64,000 nt of DNA, from contig CP154957.1 of assembly GCA_039621445.1 (NCBI GenBank), positions 29,378,854-29,442,853 on the forward strand. The letters are read 5' to 3'. Positions 1 through 31,900 of this stretch are shown piece after piece; position 1 is the stretch's first letter; every line of letters starts with the position of its first letter. Position numbers and translations under genes: made by a program. The stretch comes from Euglena gracilis (Eukaryota; Euglenida; Euglenophyceae; Euglenales). The notes beneath the pieces are model-generated. The model saw only the letters and a program-made list of their open reading frames with translations. It did not search any database and had not been told where the DNA came from.

Positions 1-5
1 TGGAC

Positions 6-712
6 CTGATGGCGGTATAATTGGGGGGCAGGTGGTTGGTCGCTCAACAATGCTCAGACTGTGGTGGTGTGGAGGGGGGTTCTGTCATGGCAGTGCCATC
101 GCGGGGGCGGGGGGGGGGTTGGCATATTGAAACGCTTCACTTTTGTGTTGCAAAAGAACATGGCGCGCATTTCTTGGGAGGGCGAGTGGACCAGACTTTG
201 GATGATGGCACGTCGTGGGCAAGCAGTAGGCACTTGGCCCAGTCCACCTGGGCGGGGGACCCCCTTGTGCTCCAGGTGCCGGCGGACCTCGTCACACAGG
301 CCCAGGGCGGCCACGTCGCCGTACAGCGGCTCGCGGGCCGGCAGGACGCGGGTGTGGGCCAGCTGCAGCGGGGGCGCCGCCGCCAGCCACTGAGTGTGGA
401 AGTCTGTCAGGGACCGCGGCCAGCCCCGGCGCCATGCGGGGCAGCCGTGCTCCGGGGGCGACGGGGCCCGTGGCCAGAGGGTGGGGGGGGGGCGTTCTTT
501 TGGCATCAGTGCACGTGGAAACTGTGTCAAAATGCTTTGCTAGTTGTTTGACGTTCCTCTGATTGTCGATCCAGTGGTGAAGTGGCACAGAACTCTTGCA
601 GCTGTAAAAGCGGGTGGGAAGAAAGAAACACACGCACACGCACGCGCACACGCACACGCACGCGCACGCGCACGCGCACGCGCACGCGCACGCGCACACG
701 CACACGCACACG

Positions 713-753
<41 letters not shown>

Positions 754-3700
754 TAGCACAGACCGCTGCTGTTAAACCTCAGCCGCCTGAGGAGCAGATG
801 ACCACCCTAAACAACGCTCCCAAAGGGTTGAAAACACTTGATCGTGAGATGACCATGCTCAAAGGTGTATTTTTTTCATCCATTCTCCTGCTGAGGTATT
901 TGCTTAACTCAGCATCTGCTGACAACGACTGCAAAAAACTTCGACAAATGTTCTGCGCGTCGCAGTAGGCCTTTTCTGGGACCAGGGAGAGGCCGCAGTT
1001 GGACACCGGTCTGAATGGGGCATTGCAGGCATGAGTGTGCTGTCTGCAGCGTCTGCCAGTTCTGCTCTGACAGCCACTGCTGGTACCTTTTTGAGTACGC
1101 AACCTTTCCATGTTTGAGGGGTTCACCAATTGCCAGCCAACATGGCTCTTGGAAGATAAAAAGAAACCGACACAAATGGACCGAACACTGTTGGTGACGT
1201 CACATCTTCCCATGCACTGAGTGGCGGACCTTCCACTAGCACTGGCCGTGCAGGAGTTCCTCAGGTTCGGCGGGTGGTCCGCTGCTGGTGTCGACAGGCG
1301 GGCTGTTGCTGGGCCAGCAGGCTGGACGGGACCCAAAACCTGGTCAGAGCCCAACGGGGCGGGAGAAATCACCTTAAACGAGGCGGCTTGCCTTTTGCTT
1401 CGCGCCACAACACTGAGCTGCCGTTGGCCATGGGGGAGGGCTGTACCTTCCGCCCTCGCCCTCGGGGGGGGGGGGACGAGGTCGTCGGCCTGGCTGGCAG
1501 TGTCCGCCAGGTCGAAGGGCCCATACTCGCCGGAGCGGAGGGCGCCCTGCACTTCGGGGGGCAGCGCCTGCCACAGCGCGAGGACCTCTGCCTCCAGCCA
1601 CCGCCCCGCCGCCGCCGGGGCCGGGGGCGGGGCGGCGGCTTTCGGCCCGGCGCCCGGCGGCGGGAGGCGGCAGCGGCGGTCGGCCCGGCGCCCGGCGGCG
1701 GGGAGGCGGCGGCGGAGCGGCGGTGGAGGGCGTCGGCGGCGAACCAGCGGGCCCGGAGCTGGGGGCTGGAGCGCGGCCCCGCCGGCACCGCCGCTGACTG
1801 GGGCTGTGTTGTGGTGGGGGGGGGGGGCAGGGTGGCGGTGGGCTGGGGGGGGGACAAAACGGGGGAAATGGTCACCTGACTTGTTGTGGAGGACCATCCT
1901 CCTCCTTTGTCCAAGGCACGGCAATGCTCCAGGAAAGTGGCGTTGGCACAGGGGAGAGGGTGTGTCAACAACACGGTGTGTCTTGAGCAAAGGGGTGGGG
2001 GAGGTACCGCGATAGGTTGGGCTGCGGTGGGGCCCTGACAAGTTTGCGGGTGGGACCCTGACACGTTCTTACGTTCTTGGGTAGGACCATTCTTATTTGG
2101 GGATAGGGAGGTATGGGGTAGGGAGCTCCACAAAGGAGGCAGCGGGGTGGGCAGGTTAGGGAGCAGCCCGAGGACGTCCGTGGTCAGCCCCCGGGCCTCA
2201 GACCGCCGCTGGAGGACGCGCAGCTGCAGCCCCCCGTCGCTCAGGGCCAACGCGCGGAGCAGGGAGGCCACCGTCAGAGTCTGCCCTGAGAACTGGCTCC
2301 GCGGCCCGGTGGAAGGGGCAAACTAGACCCACAGCTGCATTGGACAGGGTTCCCCCCTCCTGGGAAAAAACGTGTGGTACGCTGAGACGCATTCCTGCGA
2401 CGCAGGAGGCTGGGATTTACCTTGACCCATCTCGGGTCACTGCTCATTCCACTCCAGGCTGAAACAATTGCCGGACAGCCACGCCGCGTGCTGCAGACGA
2501 TTGGCCGCAGGTAGTCCAGCGTCGGCGACGTCGCCTGGGGGGCAACGCAGCCTGCCCCTGGTTAAAAAAAATCGGGCACCAAAGCTAATTGTGCGCACAC
2601 CAGATGCCTTGAAATGACTGCACCGCGGCAGCATGTCTTCCTCACCGCGAAGAATGGACCATTCACAACATGGGGGGGGCAGTGCTACGACCCCTGACAC
2701 AGGCCCGTGCTGCACCGCCCCCCTCTGCAGCTTGTCCGCCAGGCTCAGCGCCACCTCGACACCCATGGCGACCCGCAGGGCGGCCTCAAGGTCGGGGGCC
2801 GGGGCCAAGGGAGGGCCTGTGGGGCTCCCAACGGAGACCGACTCGTGATGGGTCAGGGTCCCAACCGCGGGACCCCAACACAGTGCCGGCAGCCAGGCAG
2901 CTCCCTTGGGCAAGGGGGTGGAGGGAGTGGCCCCGGCGTCCGCTGGAGGCGGCCGGGCTGCGGCGGCGCCGGCGGTGGCTGTGGTGCGCGGCTCCGGGCG
3001 GGGCTGCGGCGGCCCGGCCGTGCGGCGCTTCTTTGGCGGGGGGACGGCGGGGGCTGGCCCAAGAGACCCTTCCGACCGCAGTCGGCGGTGGGCGACGCAG
3101 GCGGAGAAAGTGGGGAACCTCTGTTCCGGAACTATGCAGTTTCCCCCATGCCACAGAATGAGAGATTCAGCAACAAATGATTCAGCATTTCAAACAACGG
3201 GGGGGGGGGACTCATATCTGGAAATGGAATGCAGGCCGAAAAATTCATGGGGGCAAACTCCGCACAAAAGCTCAAAACACACTAAACCCCATATGGGCTC
3301 TTAAGGAATTCTGCCATTTGGTGGTTGATGAGGGAGATACTGAACACTGGAGGATTGTCACAAATTACCGGTTGAGTTCGGTGGCAAGTTGTCCGCATTT
3401 CTGTTTTTGGCTCTGTGACACCCGCACAACAGCAGAAAATGATGTCGCCGTGTGCAATCATGAAAATGGTCAACGTGCGCACTTGCACCATGCCATGTGG
3501 GTGAAGACTGGGACTTGTAAACTTTGTTAACTCTCACTTCGGGGGGGGGGGGTCAGTTCCAGCGGTTTTACAACTCGGCAACATGGTTTGGGGTCAATAA
3601 CAGCAAATTTGTGCCATTCCTGGGTGTCAATACCGGAAATGGTGAAAATTAACAAACGAAGGCCGGCGTGTCGCATTTCAAGAACCTGGACCCCAAATCT

Positions 3701-3947
3701 TTGAAGTAAAAATTCTTTATGACATTGCAAATTTGGACACCGGCACAAAAATCCTTCAGTGCGAGTTGCACCAGGAAGATTGCACTCCTGCAAACAGAGG
3801 GCCCCTGCTTGGAGCGACGGTGTTGTCGGTTGCTCCTTCTGCCTTCACATCCTCTGCCGGCAGCCGCTTCAGCTGCGACACCTGCCGCTTGTTCTTCGCG
3901 GCCGCAACCTTCTCAAACCAGCGGGAGGGCCGAGGGCGCTGCGACAT
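6..3947 (-). CDS. Hrq1/MrfA-like SF2 helicase, N-terminal part (partial at left edge)
   Basis: Starts at ATG 3947-3945 with MSQRPRPSRWFEKVAAAKNK and runs off the left edge. Likely exons: 3947 to about 3815; about 2900-3070 (PPPKKRRT, a possible nuclear localisation signal in a Pro-rich stretch); about 2700-2790 (DLEAALRVAMGVEVALSLAD); about 2430-2545; about 2150-2285; about 1480-1800 (WLEAEVLALWQALPPEVQ); about 254-430; and an 18-nt exon 6-23. The last two join as LARTRVLPAREP-like text (exactly HTRVLPAREPLYGDVAALGL), then GVPQLYRHQ. This matches the block just before the Walker A motif in Hrq1/MrfA (DUF1998) DNA helicases, which typically reads LPxRxxxY...GIxxLYxHQ. Family members unwind DNA in crosslink repair. 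No helicase motif lies inside the window, so the name rests on this block alone. Most inner junctions are not resolved. Confidence 0.58.
24..253 (-). other. Nonconventional intron, Hrq1-like gene
   Basis: No GT-AG pair joins the flanking exons in frame. CAGGTGG near the 5' end pairs with CCACCTG near the 3' end. Removal gives GVPQLYRHQ, as the family predicts. A shared C leaves a 1-nt ambiguity in the limits. Confidence 0.7.
625..752. repeat. CA/CG dinucleotide array
   Basis: Mixed CACG and CA units. Confidence 0.95.
3306..3385 (+). repeat. Dispersed repeat, copy 1
   Basis: About 86% identical by eye to the reverse complement of 33880-33970. It lies in an intron of the Hrq1-like gene. Confidence 0.6.
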
Positions 3948-3952
3948 GTGTG

Positions 3953-3954
3953 CT
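3953..3954 (-). promoter_or_regulatory. Putative spliced-leader acceptor AG, Hrq1-like gene
   Basis: CCCCCCAG stands 5 nt before the ATG at 3947. In euglenids most mRNAs receive a spliced leader at such an AG; the use here is inferred. Confidence 0.4.
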
Positions 3955-5906
3955 GGGGGTGGAACAGGATGGGAACAGGGGTTTTCTTAAAGGCCTCCGG
4001 AGGGGGGGGGGGGCGTGGGCCAGCTGGAACCCTGGAAAAACAGTAATGCGGGTCCGGGGGGGGGGGAGCTGGAACCCTGAAAACAGGCAAAAACAATCTC
4101 ACCACCAAACCTCAGAACATTCAAGCCAACAGCTGTGCACATTTCTTTTCAAAAAAAAACTTATCAAACTTCTTATCAACAAAAAACTGGGTGCTGTGTT
4201 GGTCTTTGGTATGTTGTGCGGGACACAAAAAGATGATGTTTTCCGCCCCAAAACTGGCCATTTTCAAAGGAAATTTGGCTTAATCGGCAGCCCCTGGGGT
4301 CCAAAACTGACTGACCCTATGGGGGACAGCCTGCCCACATCACAAGGCACCCCCCCCCCCAGGGTTGGTGAAAAATAAATAAGCCTGCTTCCAACCATAT
4401 TATTTTCTGCCCTCTGACTGATTGCTTTCAGAGTGACTGACTGGTTTGTGGCTCCCTTGGGGTCTTCAAAGAGGGGCTGTGTAAACTTTTAAGTTCATGT
4501 TTTTTGGAGGTGGAGGAGGCCAGCTGCCAGTGGCCCTGACCGAACAATAACGTTCTCAGCAGTGCCCCAAGGGACTCTCACCCCGGTCACACTCTACGGA
4601 ATGTGGCCGGGAAGTGCCTCACCCTGGCATGGGTGGCGTGGACAAGACCGGTCCAGGTTGGCCAGTCCGCAGGGGATGGGGAGGGGGACACGCTCACCGA
4701 TGGTGACACGTGTCTGGGAAGAATGAGATGGGGGAGGGAGGTTGTTCAGTCGAGAGAGTGCAGAGGATTGGCCACTGGTTCCCTGAAAGCACCATCAATT
4801 AATACAACAACAATCGATCAACAAACAGTCGCCAGTTGTGTCCACTCTTGGTGTTTGTGGGTATGCATGCACACACACACATCCTGTCGATTTAGAAGAA
4901 GATTAGGTTTTGCCACCCTGGCGATCGGTGGTCAAATAACGAAATGTTGGCATATATGTATATACCTTCATGTATGCGCGTTACAAAACTGTATGTGTGT
5001 ATGAATGGGAGCATACATGCATCACACATACGTACATGCATGCATGCATACATGCATGTATGTATGCATGTATGCATCAGGGTGGTCTTTAAGCAAAAAA
5101 AACAAACAAACTCCGCTGTCCCAGCACACTCAATGAAAATATACAGGAAAATGGGCAAAGAGATTTGGCATTCGTCGGTGAGAACACGTCGACATCAGGG
5201 GGAAAAAAACTGATTCCTGGCATCCTCGGACCATCGCCCATCCACGCAAATCATCAAAAAATGTGTTTTTTTTTGGACTTTTTAATTTTGGACCCCGTTC
5301 AAATCCCAGTCCGGCCCTTGGTCAGCCCTTTGGCCGAAAGGGGGGTCCTTAAGAAAATTAAAAAAAACTTTCCTGTCCCTTAAGGACCGCCCTGGTATGC
5401 ATGCATGCATGTGTGCATGCATGCATGCATGCATGCATGCATGCATACACACACATACATATGTGCGTACGTACGTACATACATACATACATACATGCAT
5501 ACATACATACATACATACATACATACATACATACATACATACATACATACATACATACATACATACATACATACATACATACATACATACATTCATACAG
5601 ACAAATACTTCACGCAAAATTCAATGCATGGATCTTTTCTGTGAAATTATATAATAAGTTGGCCACATAGCATCAAAATAGACAAGAAAATTCTCATTTG
5701 AACAAAAATGACACTTCACGAGATTCAAAAACAATTTGCAAATGTGAGTACACTTTCACACATTTGGCAGCCTGCAGAAATGACCTTTCTGCCTCCAACA
5801 TTCAACTTACCCCAAAAATACTTGCTAGCACCAAATCAAATACCCTCCAGAGGCCACTCTTCGGCGAAAATCACATGCTGGTGCCTGGTTGCCGACACTG
5901 GCGGGC
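3955..5906. other. Intergenic spacer between Hrq1-like and DEAD-box genes
   Basis: G/C homopolymer blocks, the CATA/GCAT array and unremarkable AT-rich sequence. No gene is seen. The 3' processing signals of the DEAD-box gene cannot be recognised. Confidence 0.6.
5397..5595. repeat. Tetranucleotide array (GCAT then CATA)
   Basis: GCAT units to about 5450, a short GTAC stretch, then CATA units. Related short tracts at 4965-5075. This lies in the gap between genes 1 and 2. Confidence 0.95.
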
Positions 5907-13840
<7,934 letters not shown>

Positions 13841-13847
13841 ATTTTCT

Positions 13848-13849
13848 CT
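13848..13849 (-). promoter_or_regulatory. Putative spliced-leader acceptor AG, DEAD-box gene
   Basis: GTGCACAG lies 7 nt before the ATG at 13840. Confidence 0.4.
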
Positions 13850-13994
13850 GTGCACAAAACGTGCAGTACGGGTAAAAATGACTGCATTTTCTTCCCAGGT
13901 GGGGTGGGGGTCCGGACACCCACTCCCAACATCTAGGGGGTGGTCCGGACCCCCCCTTCCATCTGCCCCTCGCTTGGGAGGGGGGGACCCCACC

Positions 13995-14351
13995 CATACA
14001 ATTTTTTACCGGGGGGGGAGGGGGGGTCACTCCACTTTTTGAAAAACCAGTCAGTCACTTTCTTTTGGGAAGCCAGTCAGTCACTACCCCCCCCCCCCCC
14101 CCGGGGGGGGTGGCCACTCAGAAAAACGGCCACTTTCCAGTCACTTTAGACCATTTTAGGCCAAAAATATTTTCCCGGCGCCTTCGGCGCCGGGGTCACT
14201 CAAGCCACTTTTGCCCACCCCTGGCCGACCCCCCCCCCCCCCCCGGGGGGGGGGGGGGGGCCGGGCCCAAAACCAGTCAGTCACTCTGAAAAAACCAGTC
14301 AGTCACCCCCCCCCGGGGGGGGGGGGGGGACAGTGCTTAAAAAATTGTCTG
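13995..14351. mobile_element. Family-A short inverted-repeat element (copy 1)
   Basis: Ends CATACAATTTTTTA and TAAAAAATTGTCTG. The 8-bp flanks are ACCCCACC and ACCCTACC (7/8). Inside are G/C blocks, CCAGTCAGTCACT repeats and a GGCGCCTTCGGCGCC hairpin. It fills most of the 526-bp gap between the DEAD-box start and the GNL1 stop. Confidence 0.8.
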
Positions 14352-14366
14352 ACCCTACCACCCACC

Positions 14367-25385
<11,019 letters not shown>

Positions 25386-25394
25386 TGTGGCGAC

Positions 25395-25396
25395 CT
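25395..25396 (-). promoter_or_regulatory. Putative spliced-leader acceptor AG, GNL1
   Basis: A pyrimidine-rich stretch ending CGCCAG lies 9 nt before the ATG at 25385. Confidence 0.4.
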
Positions 25397-26576
25397 GGCG
25401 ACAGGGCAGCATGTGTGGGGGGTTTGAGGGAATAGCGTGGAGGAAGGTGCAACGGTAAGAAAGCGGGACGCAGAGGGGAAGACGGGCCCCGGGGGACGGC
25501 GGAAATCTCTTTCCACAAAAAGCAGGTTGGCTGTGGCTCAGCTGAGGGACCAAGCTGGCCTCTTGTTGTGTTTTTGCCCTGCCTTTGAACTCAACCTGGC
25601 ATCATTTCCTTCGTTTCCCACTGGCCCATCCACTAGGTACAGAAAGTGCACCTTGAATAGAAGCCTGAAAATTGATCGCTACAAACACATCAAACCTGAA
25701 AATGGTGCAATTTTTTGGCGACAAAAACGGTCAAGAGTAAAGCATGAAGAAGATAATTTTTTTTTGCATCAACAGATGCGTCGAGCCCGAGACATATTAC
25801 GTCTTTACCGGCCCCTGGGGGAGGGGTCACTTCCACGCTTCCAAAAACCAGTCCGTCACTTTTCTTGGACACCATAAAAACCCCTCGGTGGTCAGCCACC
25901 CTGGAGTGAAAAAAATGGCCGAAGTTTTATCCAGCGCCTTTGGGTCACCGCCAGATGATATATTTGCCGACTCCCCCTGGGGGGGCCAGAAACCAGTCTG
26001 TCTCTGGAAAAAAAACCAATCCCCGCGGGGGGTCGGCCTGTACAGGGGGGGGATTGGTGCCGAAAATTGGAGGCGAAAATTGGGGATGGATAAATTTGGC
26101 GGCCTTGGCCAAAACCGTCCGGAAATATTGGGTAGGATTTTTGTGAAGAACGTTTGAAGAAAATTGGCCGACTGTGTTAAACAAAAACGTTAAGGAATTT
26201 GAATTTCATATGACACCACTCACTGGAAGCCTCACCGCACGATTCAAACCCAAATCTGAAGCTCATCAGCAAATGATAAACGGCCGGGTCGTCTAAGAAA
26301 GCGTTGGACGTAGTTTGAAAAAAAGTTACAAGGGAGCTGGCAATCAAAGACAAGAGCACGTTTCTTGAATGAACTCCATCAGGAACAAAAGGGGGGAATA
26401 TTCAAAAAATTCCCAAAAACGACGTGGAAAAATTTGGCGGTCTCGGCCAAAACAGCACGGAAATATTTGGCAGGATTTTGTTCTGCCAGTGTTTTCCACA
26501 CCACTTTTTTCAAACCCCCCCCCTGTACTAAGTGATTGCATTTTCTGCGCATTCGGGCAGGATTCTCTATGTGTGG

Positions 26577-27657
<1,081 letters not shown>

Positions 27658-28313
27658 CCGCAAAATAACCGCAGCACAGCGACTTTGGACTCAACGGTTC
27701 ATGCTGCCTACAAGGACAACTGCCGACAGAAAATGAACAAAATAGCAGTCATGACACAGACGGGTCGTGCAGCACTGTGGCAGGTCAAGAACCCTCGTTG
27801 AGGTGCAAAGAGAGCCTGCACAGCAATGTATCATACAAGTGTCCTGTGATAAATAGGTGGGTCAAGGCTTCATCTGACTGCTGAAAAACCTTCTCCACCT
27901 CCATAGAGGCTGGAAAAATTGAGCCAACTGGAACAAAGCTGCTGGCAAACCCACCCCCCCCCCCCCCCGTCCCCAGACTGGGACGAGACCCAACTGCGGG
28001 TCGGACCGGGTACCAAAAATCGAAACGGCAAAAATGCCTCCCAAAATTGCCAAAATTGCCAAAAAAAATGCTTTTTTTTTGACCCAGAATTTGACCTGGA
28101 CAGCCCATTTTTGGCGGAGTTTTGCCTATTTTGCCATTTCTTTGCACCTCCAAAAGCAAGCAGTCCGTTGCTGTCCAGTTGTTCTATTTTGGGAGACTGG
28201 GCAGGTCATAAACTCGTCGATAGGAGGGTTTGGGGTTGGAAAAAGGTTGCTGGCTGGCTGGACCCTTCCTGCGGATGGGCTCTCCCTCGGCTTCAGTGAC
28301 ATCCTGGTCCAAC

Positions 28314-28670
28314 CATACCATTGCTTAGCGACCCCCCGGGGGGGGGGCGGTCACTCTCCACTCTGAAAAAAACCAGTCAGTCACTTTTTCCCAAAGAAAC
28401 CAGTCAGTCACTTTACCCCCCCCGGGGGGGGGGTAGGCCACTTTTGAATGCGCTCATGTTGGCAAGGCAATATTGCCCAAAAAATTCAAAAAATTCCAAA
28501 AAATTTCCAGCGCCTTCCGCGCCAGGCCAGCCACTTTTCATTTTTGGGCCTACCCCATCCCCGGGGGGGGGGGGGGGCTCTTGGCCAGAAAACCAGTCAA
28601 TCACTCTGAAAAAACCAGCCAGTCACCCCCCGGGGGGGGGGGGGGGGGACAGGTGTTAAACAATGGTATG
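28314..28670. mobile_element. Family-A element (copy 3)
   Basis: Ends CATACCATTGCTTA and TAAACAATGGTATG; flanks GGTCCAAC and GTCCCAAC (6/8). It lies just downstream of the AI-2E stop codon. Confidence 0.8.
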
Positions 28671-28975
28671 GTCCCAACGCTGGACCGTCTAACCCCCCCA
28701 AGGGTGAGAAAATACTGAGGTTCTCAAACCTCAGAACAAATTGTTGCCAGAAAAATCAACAATTCCTGTTTTTCAAAATCTGGACAGCCCATAATCGACC
28801 CGCTTTTGAACCCTTGTGGAAAAAAAACACTCCTGTTTAGCCTCTATGCGAACAAATGAAATTACTGAACAGGGAGATGGCCGAGGTCAACTGGGCACCC
28901 CCACCAAACGGAGAACAGCGCCCCACAACAAAGCCTGGCTGTCAGAGAGGGGCGGGGAAGGCGGCGGGCACAGCG

Positions 28976-31900
28976 TCACCGCGCCTTGGAAGCGGCCGAG
29001 ACCGGGGCCCAGGGGGCGGGGCGGGCGGCGGGCGTGACCCGGCCGGCGAGGAAGTTGCTGGCGGCCCGGGCCAGCGGGTAGTCCACGTTGGCCAGCACGA
29101 TCTGGAGGGACGCCATCATGGGCACCGCCAGGATGAGCCCCGCGGCCAGGGCGGTCCGCGGAGTGATTCCCGGCCCACTTGGGGCACATGGAGATGGGCC
29201 TGTGGGGGGGACTGTGCTGCACCGCCTGGTGGAGGGGGGGGGGGCCTTTCTTCCCTCGGAACCCCGCAGCAACCGGAAGAATAAGAAGGGGTGGTGGGCA
29301 AACCCCACCCACTGCAAGCGACTGGTGGGTGGGGCTGGCCTCACCCACCACCCAGCAGGGTGCATCGTGAGTGGTGCATCGCTGGCACAGGGCGTGGGGG
29401 CTGGGTGGGATGCAAGGAGGGGAGTCGTGGACCGCCCTGCTTGCCATGTCCCACAGGTAGCCCCAGAATGCAACGGAGAGCAGCACGGTGACTGGGTGAA
29501 GGGAGAACTCCGTACCCTGAAAAAGGCAGAACCTGGGGACATGGTGAGAGTTATGAAAAATGTCGCAGAATCGGACAGTTTATCTCAAAACTGCAAATGG
29601 TATCAAAAATGGGTTTGGAGTATAGACGTGATGAGATACCAAGCCTGGCTGGAAAATCTGGGAAGAATTGAAATGTGGAACCATTTCAAGGAAACTTTAC
29701 AGAGGGCAAAATTTGTAATAACTTGAAGGCAAAATTTGTAATATCTTTGCCCTCTGCATTAAAATTTATCAATAAAAACAGCTGACGCAAATTAAATTGC
29801 TTTCAGGGTTTCTGGTAAATCGACCCTTCATTGGTTTTTGGGGTATTGCCCAACTGATTTTGTTGGGAGGAGGTAGGGGCCAAAAAAGATCAGTCCATTC
29901 TCATTCATTGGACAAGGAGATTGCTGTAATATTCTGTTGTGGTGGGGGGGTGTAAAACTGTTTGGGTGGAATATACTTTTTTGGCCTTCCCACCTGCAAA
30001 GATACTTTGGCACACAATACCTTAAAGCAGTGGTATTTAACGGCATTGGTATACAAAATCATATGAGAATGTGTGAAATTTTGCAAAAAAAATAATCAAA
30101 ATACATCAAAATTAAAACGGATACATAGATAGATTGCTCGAAAATGTCTTTTGTTTGTGTATGTGTATAAATGTGTATAAATCTCACACTGGCACATTGG
30201 CACACTGGCACTGGCATATTGGCACACTATAAATTTCTGAAATGGTGTGCGAATATATGATCTCAGGCGGCCGAACTCACACTTCGCGCCTTTTACTTTG
30301 TCGATGGGCTGACGTCCACATCGACATTTTTTTTTTACGAAAATGCCAAGACCTGACCCCCCCCAAACCCAAAATGTAAGCAGGATGTGATGGGGTGCAG
30401 CAGGACACAACCTTCCAATGGCTACCCACGTTCATGGGATGTTACTGGATGGGATCATGGGATCACGATACCCTGAAACTGGACTCTTAGGCGGCCGGAT
30501 TCGCACTTAAGGGTTTTTTCTTTGAAATGGGCGCATTTGCGCAAATTTACGATTTTTGCGAAATTTCTGGGACCCTGCACCCTGACACGTGGAAAACAAT
30601 TTATGAACAGTTGCAACCCCCTATTTGAGGGGATTAACTCCAAATTGTTTGGTGTATATGTCACTTACCATGTGACGCGAAGGGGGCAGAGGGTGAGATT
30701 GATGCTCTCGGACGCCAAACAGGTGAGAAACACACACCCGCTGTTATGACAATTGGCACTGGTGCTGACACGGTGCCTGAACTGGCTTGGGTAATGCAGC
30801 CGTCTGTAAGGACACATAGAGCCTTATTACATCACATACAACATACTGCGTTGGCCAGTTGTCACGCAACTGATGTGTGTTTGCGCGCATTTGCGCGCAC
30901 AAACAAATTTATGTTTGTGGGCGCATTTGCGCGCACAAACACAAAACATTGAAGCTAAAAATACATATTTGTGTGCGCAAATGCGCCCACAAATGGGCGC
31001 ATTTGCGCGCACAAACACAAAAAAAATTTTGAAGTTAAAAATACATGTTTGTGTGCGCAAATGCGCCCACAAACAAATTTTGTTTGTGTGCGTTCCAACA
31101 TCTTGGGGAAACTGGTATGTGGATGGTTTGTGCATGGGCGTGCACTGAAAAATATGTCCATGTTAAAAGACACTGATGATTACCATGATCCTACGTGGTT
31201 TTGGACGTGATAAGCGTGTTGGTGCGCGCATTTGCGCCCACAAACAAAATTTGTTTGTGGGAGCAAATGCGCGCACCAACATTTAATGATTTACTTCAAA
31301 ACAGTGCGTACGTGAGAGCCTTGATGAACAAAAACAAAATTACGTTGGTGCGCGCAAATGCACGCACCAGCACTAATCAATTGTGTGACACCATCTCCTC
31401 ATTCGTGAAGGCTGGCAAACGCAGATCCGCACGCCAACCGTTGATTTGCACCATCTTTGCGTGGTGATGAGATTTGTGGTGAGAGGTGGTGTGTAATGTT
31501 CACTTGAACACGGTCTCTGAAGGGCGAAAATTTGTCTTCCTTACGTGTGTACATTTGCACTGCTATTCCCCGGCCTGCACAGCTGGTTGTTTTGGCGTCA
31601 TTGGTTTGGCAGTTAGGCGAATGAATTGATGACGTGCAAACGACCTGTGACTGTTCGCTTTTTCTGCAACAGCACTGCATAACAAAAATTCAAAATTTGG
31701 TACTTGAAATACCTGGGATGCGTCGTGCCGGAATCCGTTTTCCGGTATTCTCCACCATATTTCCTTATTTTTCCCTTGGAAAACGTAAAACACACCAGTT
31801 TTTGTACATAATTTGTGGGGGGCAAATCCCACCGCTTTCATGCAACCAATCGAGGGGTGATGGCTCAACGCTTCCTTGCACCCAAAATGATGGGTGTTTG

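Noticed and set aside
5397-5595. Possible CRISPR-like array
   Set aside because: Units of 4 bp without spacers; a plain microsatellite.
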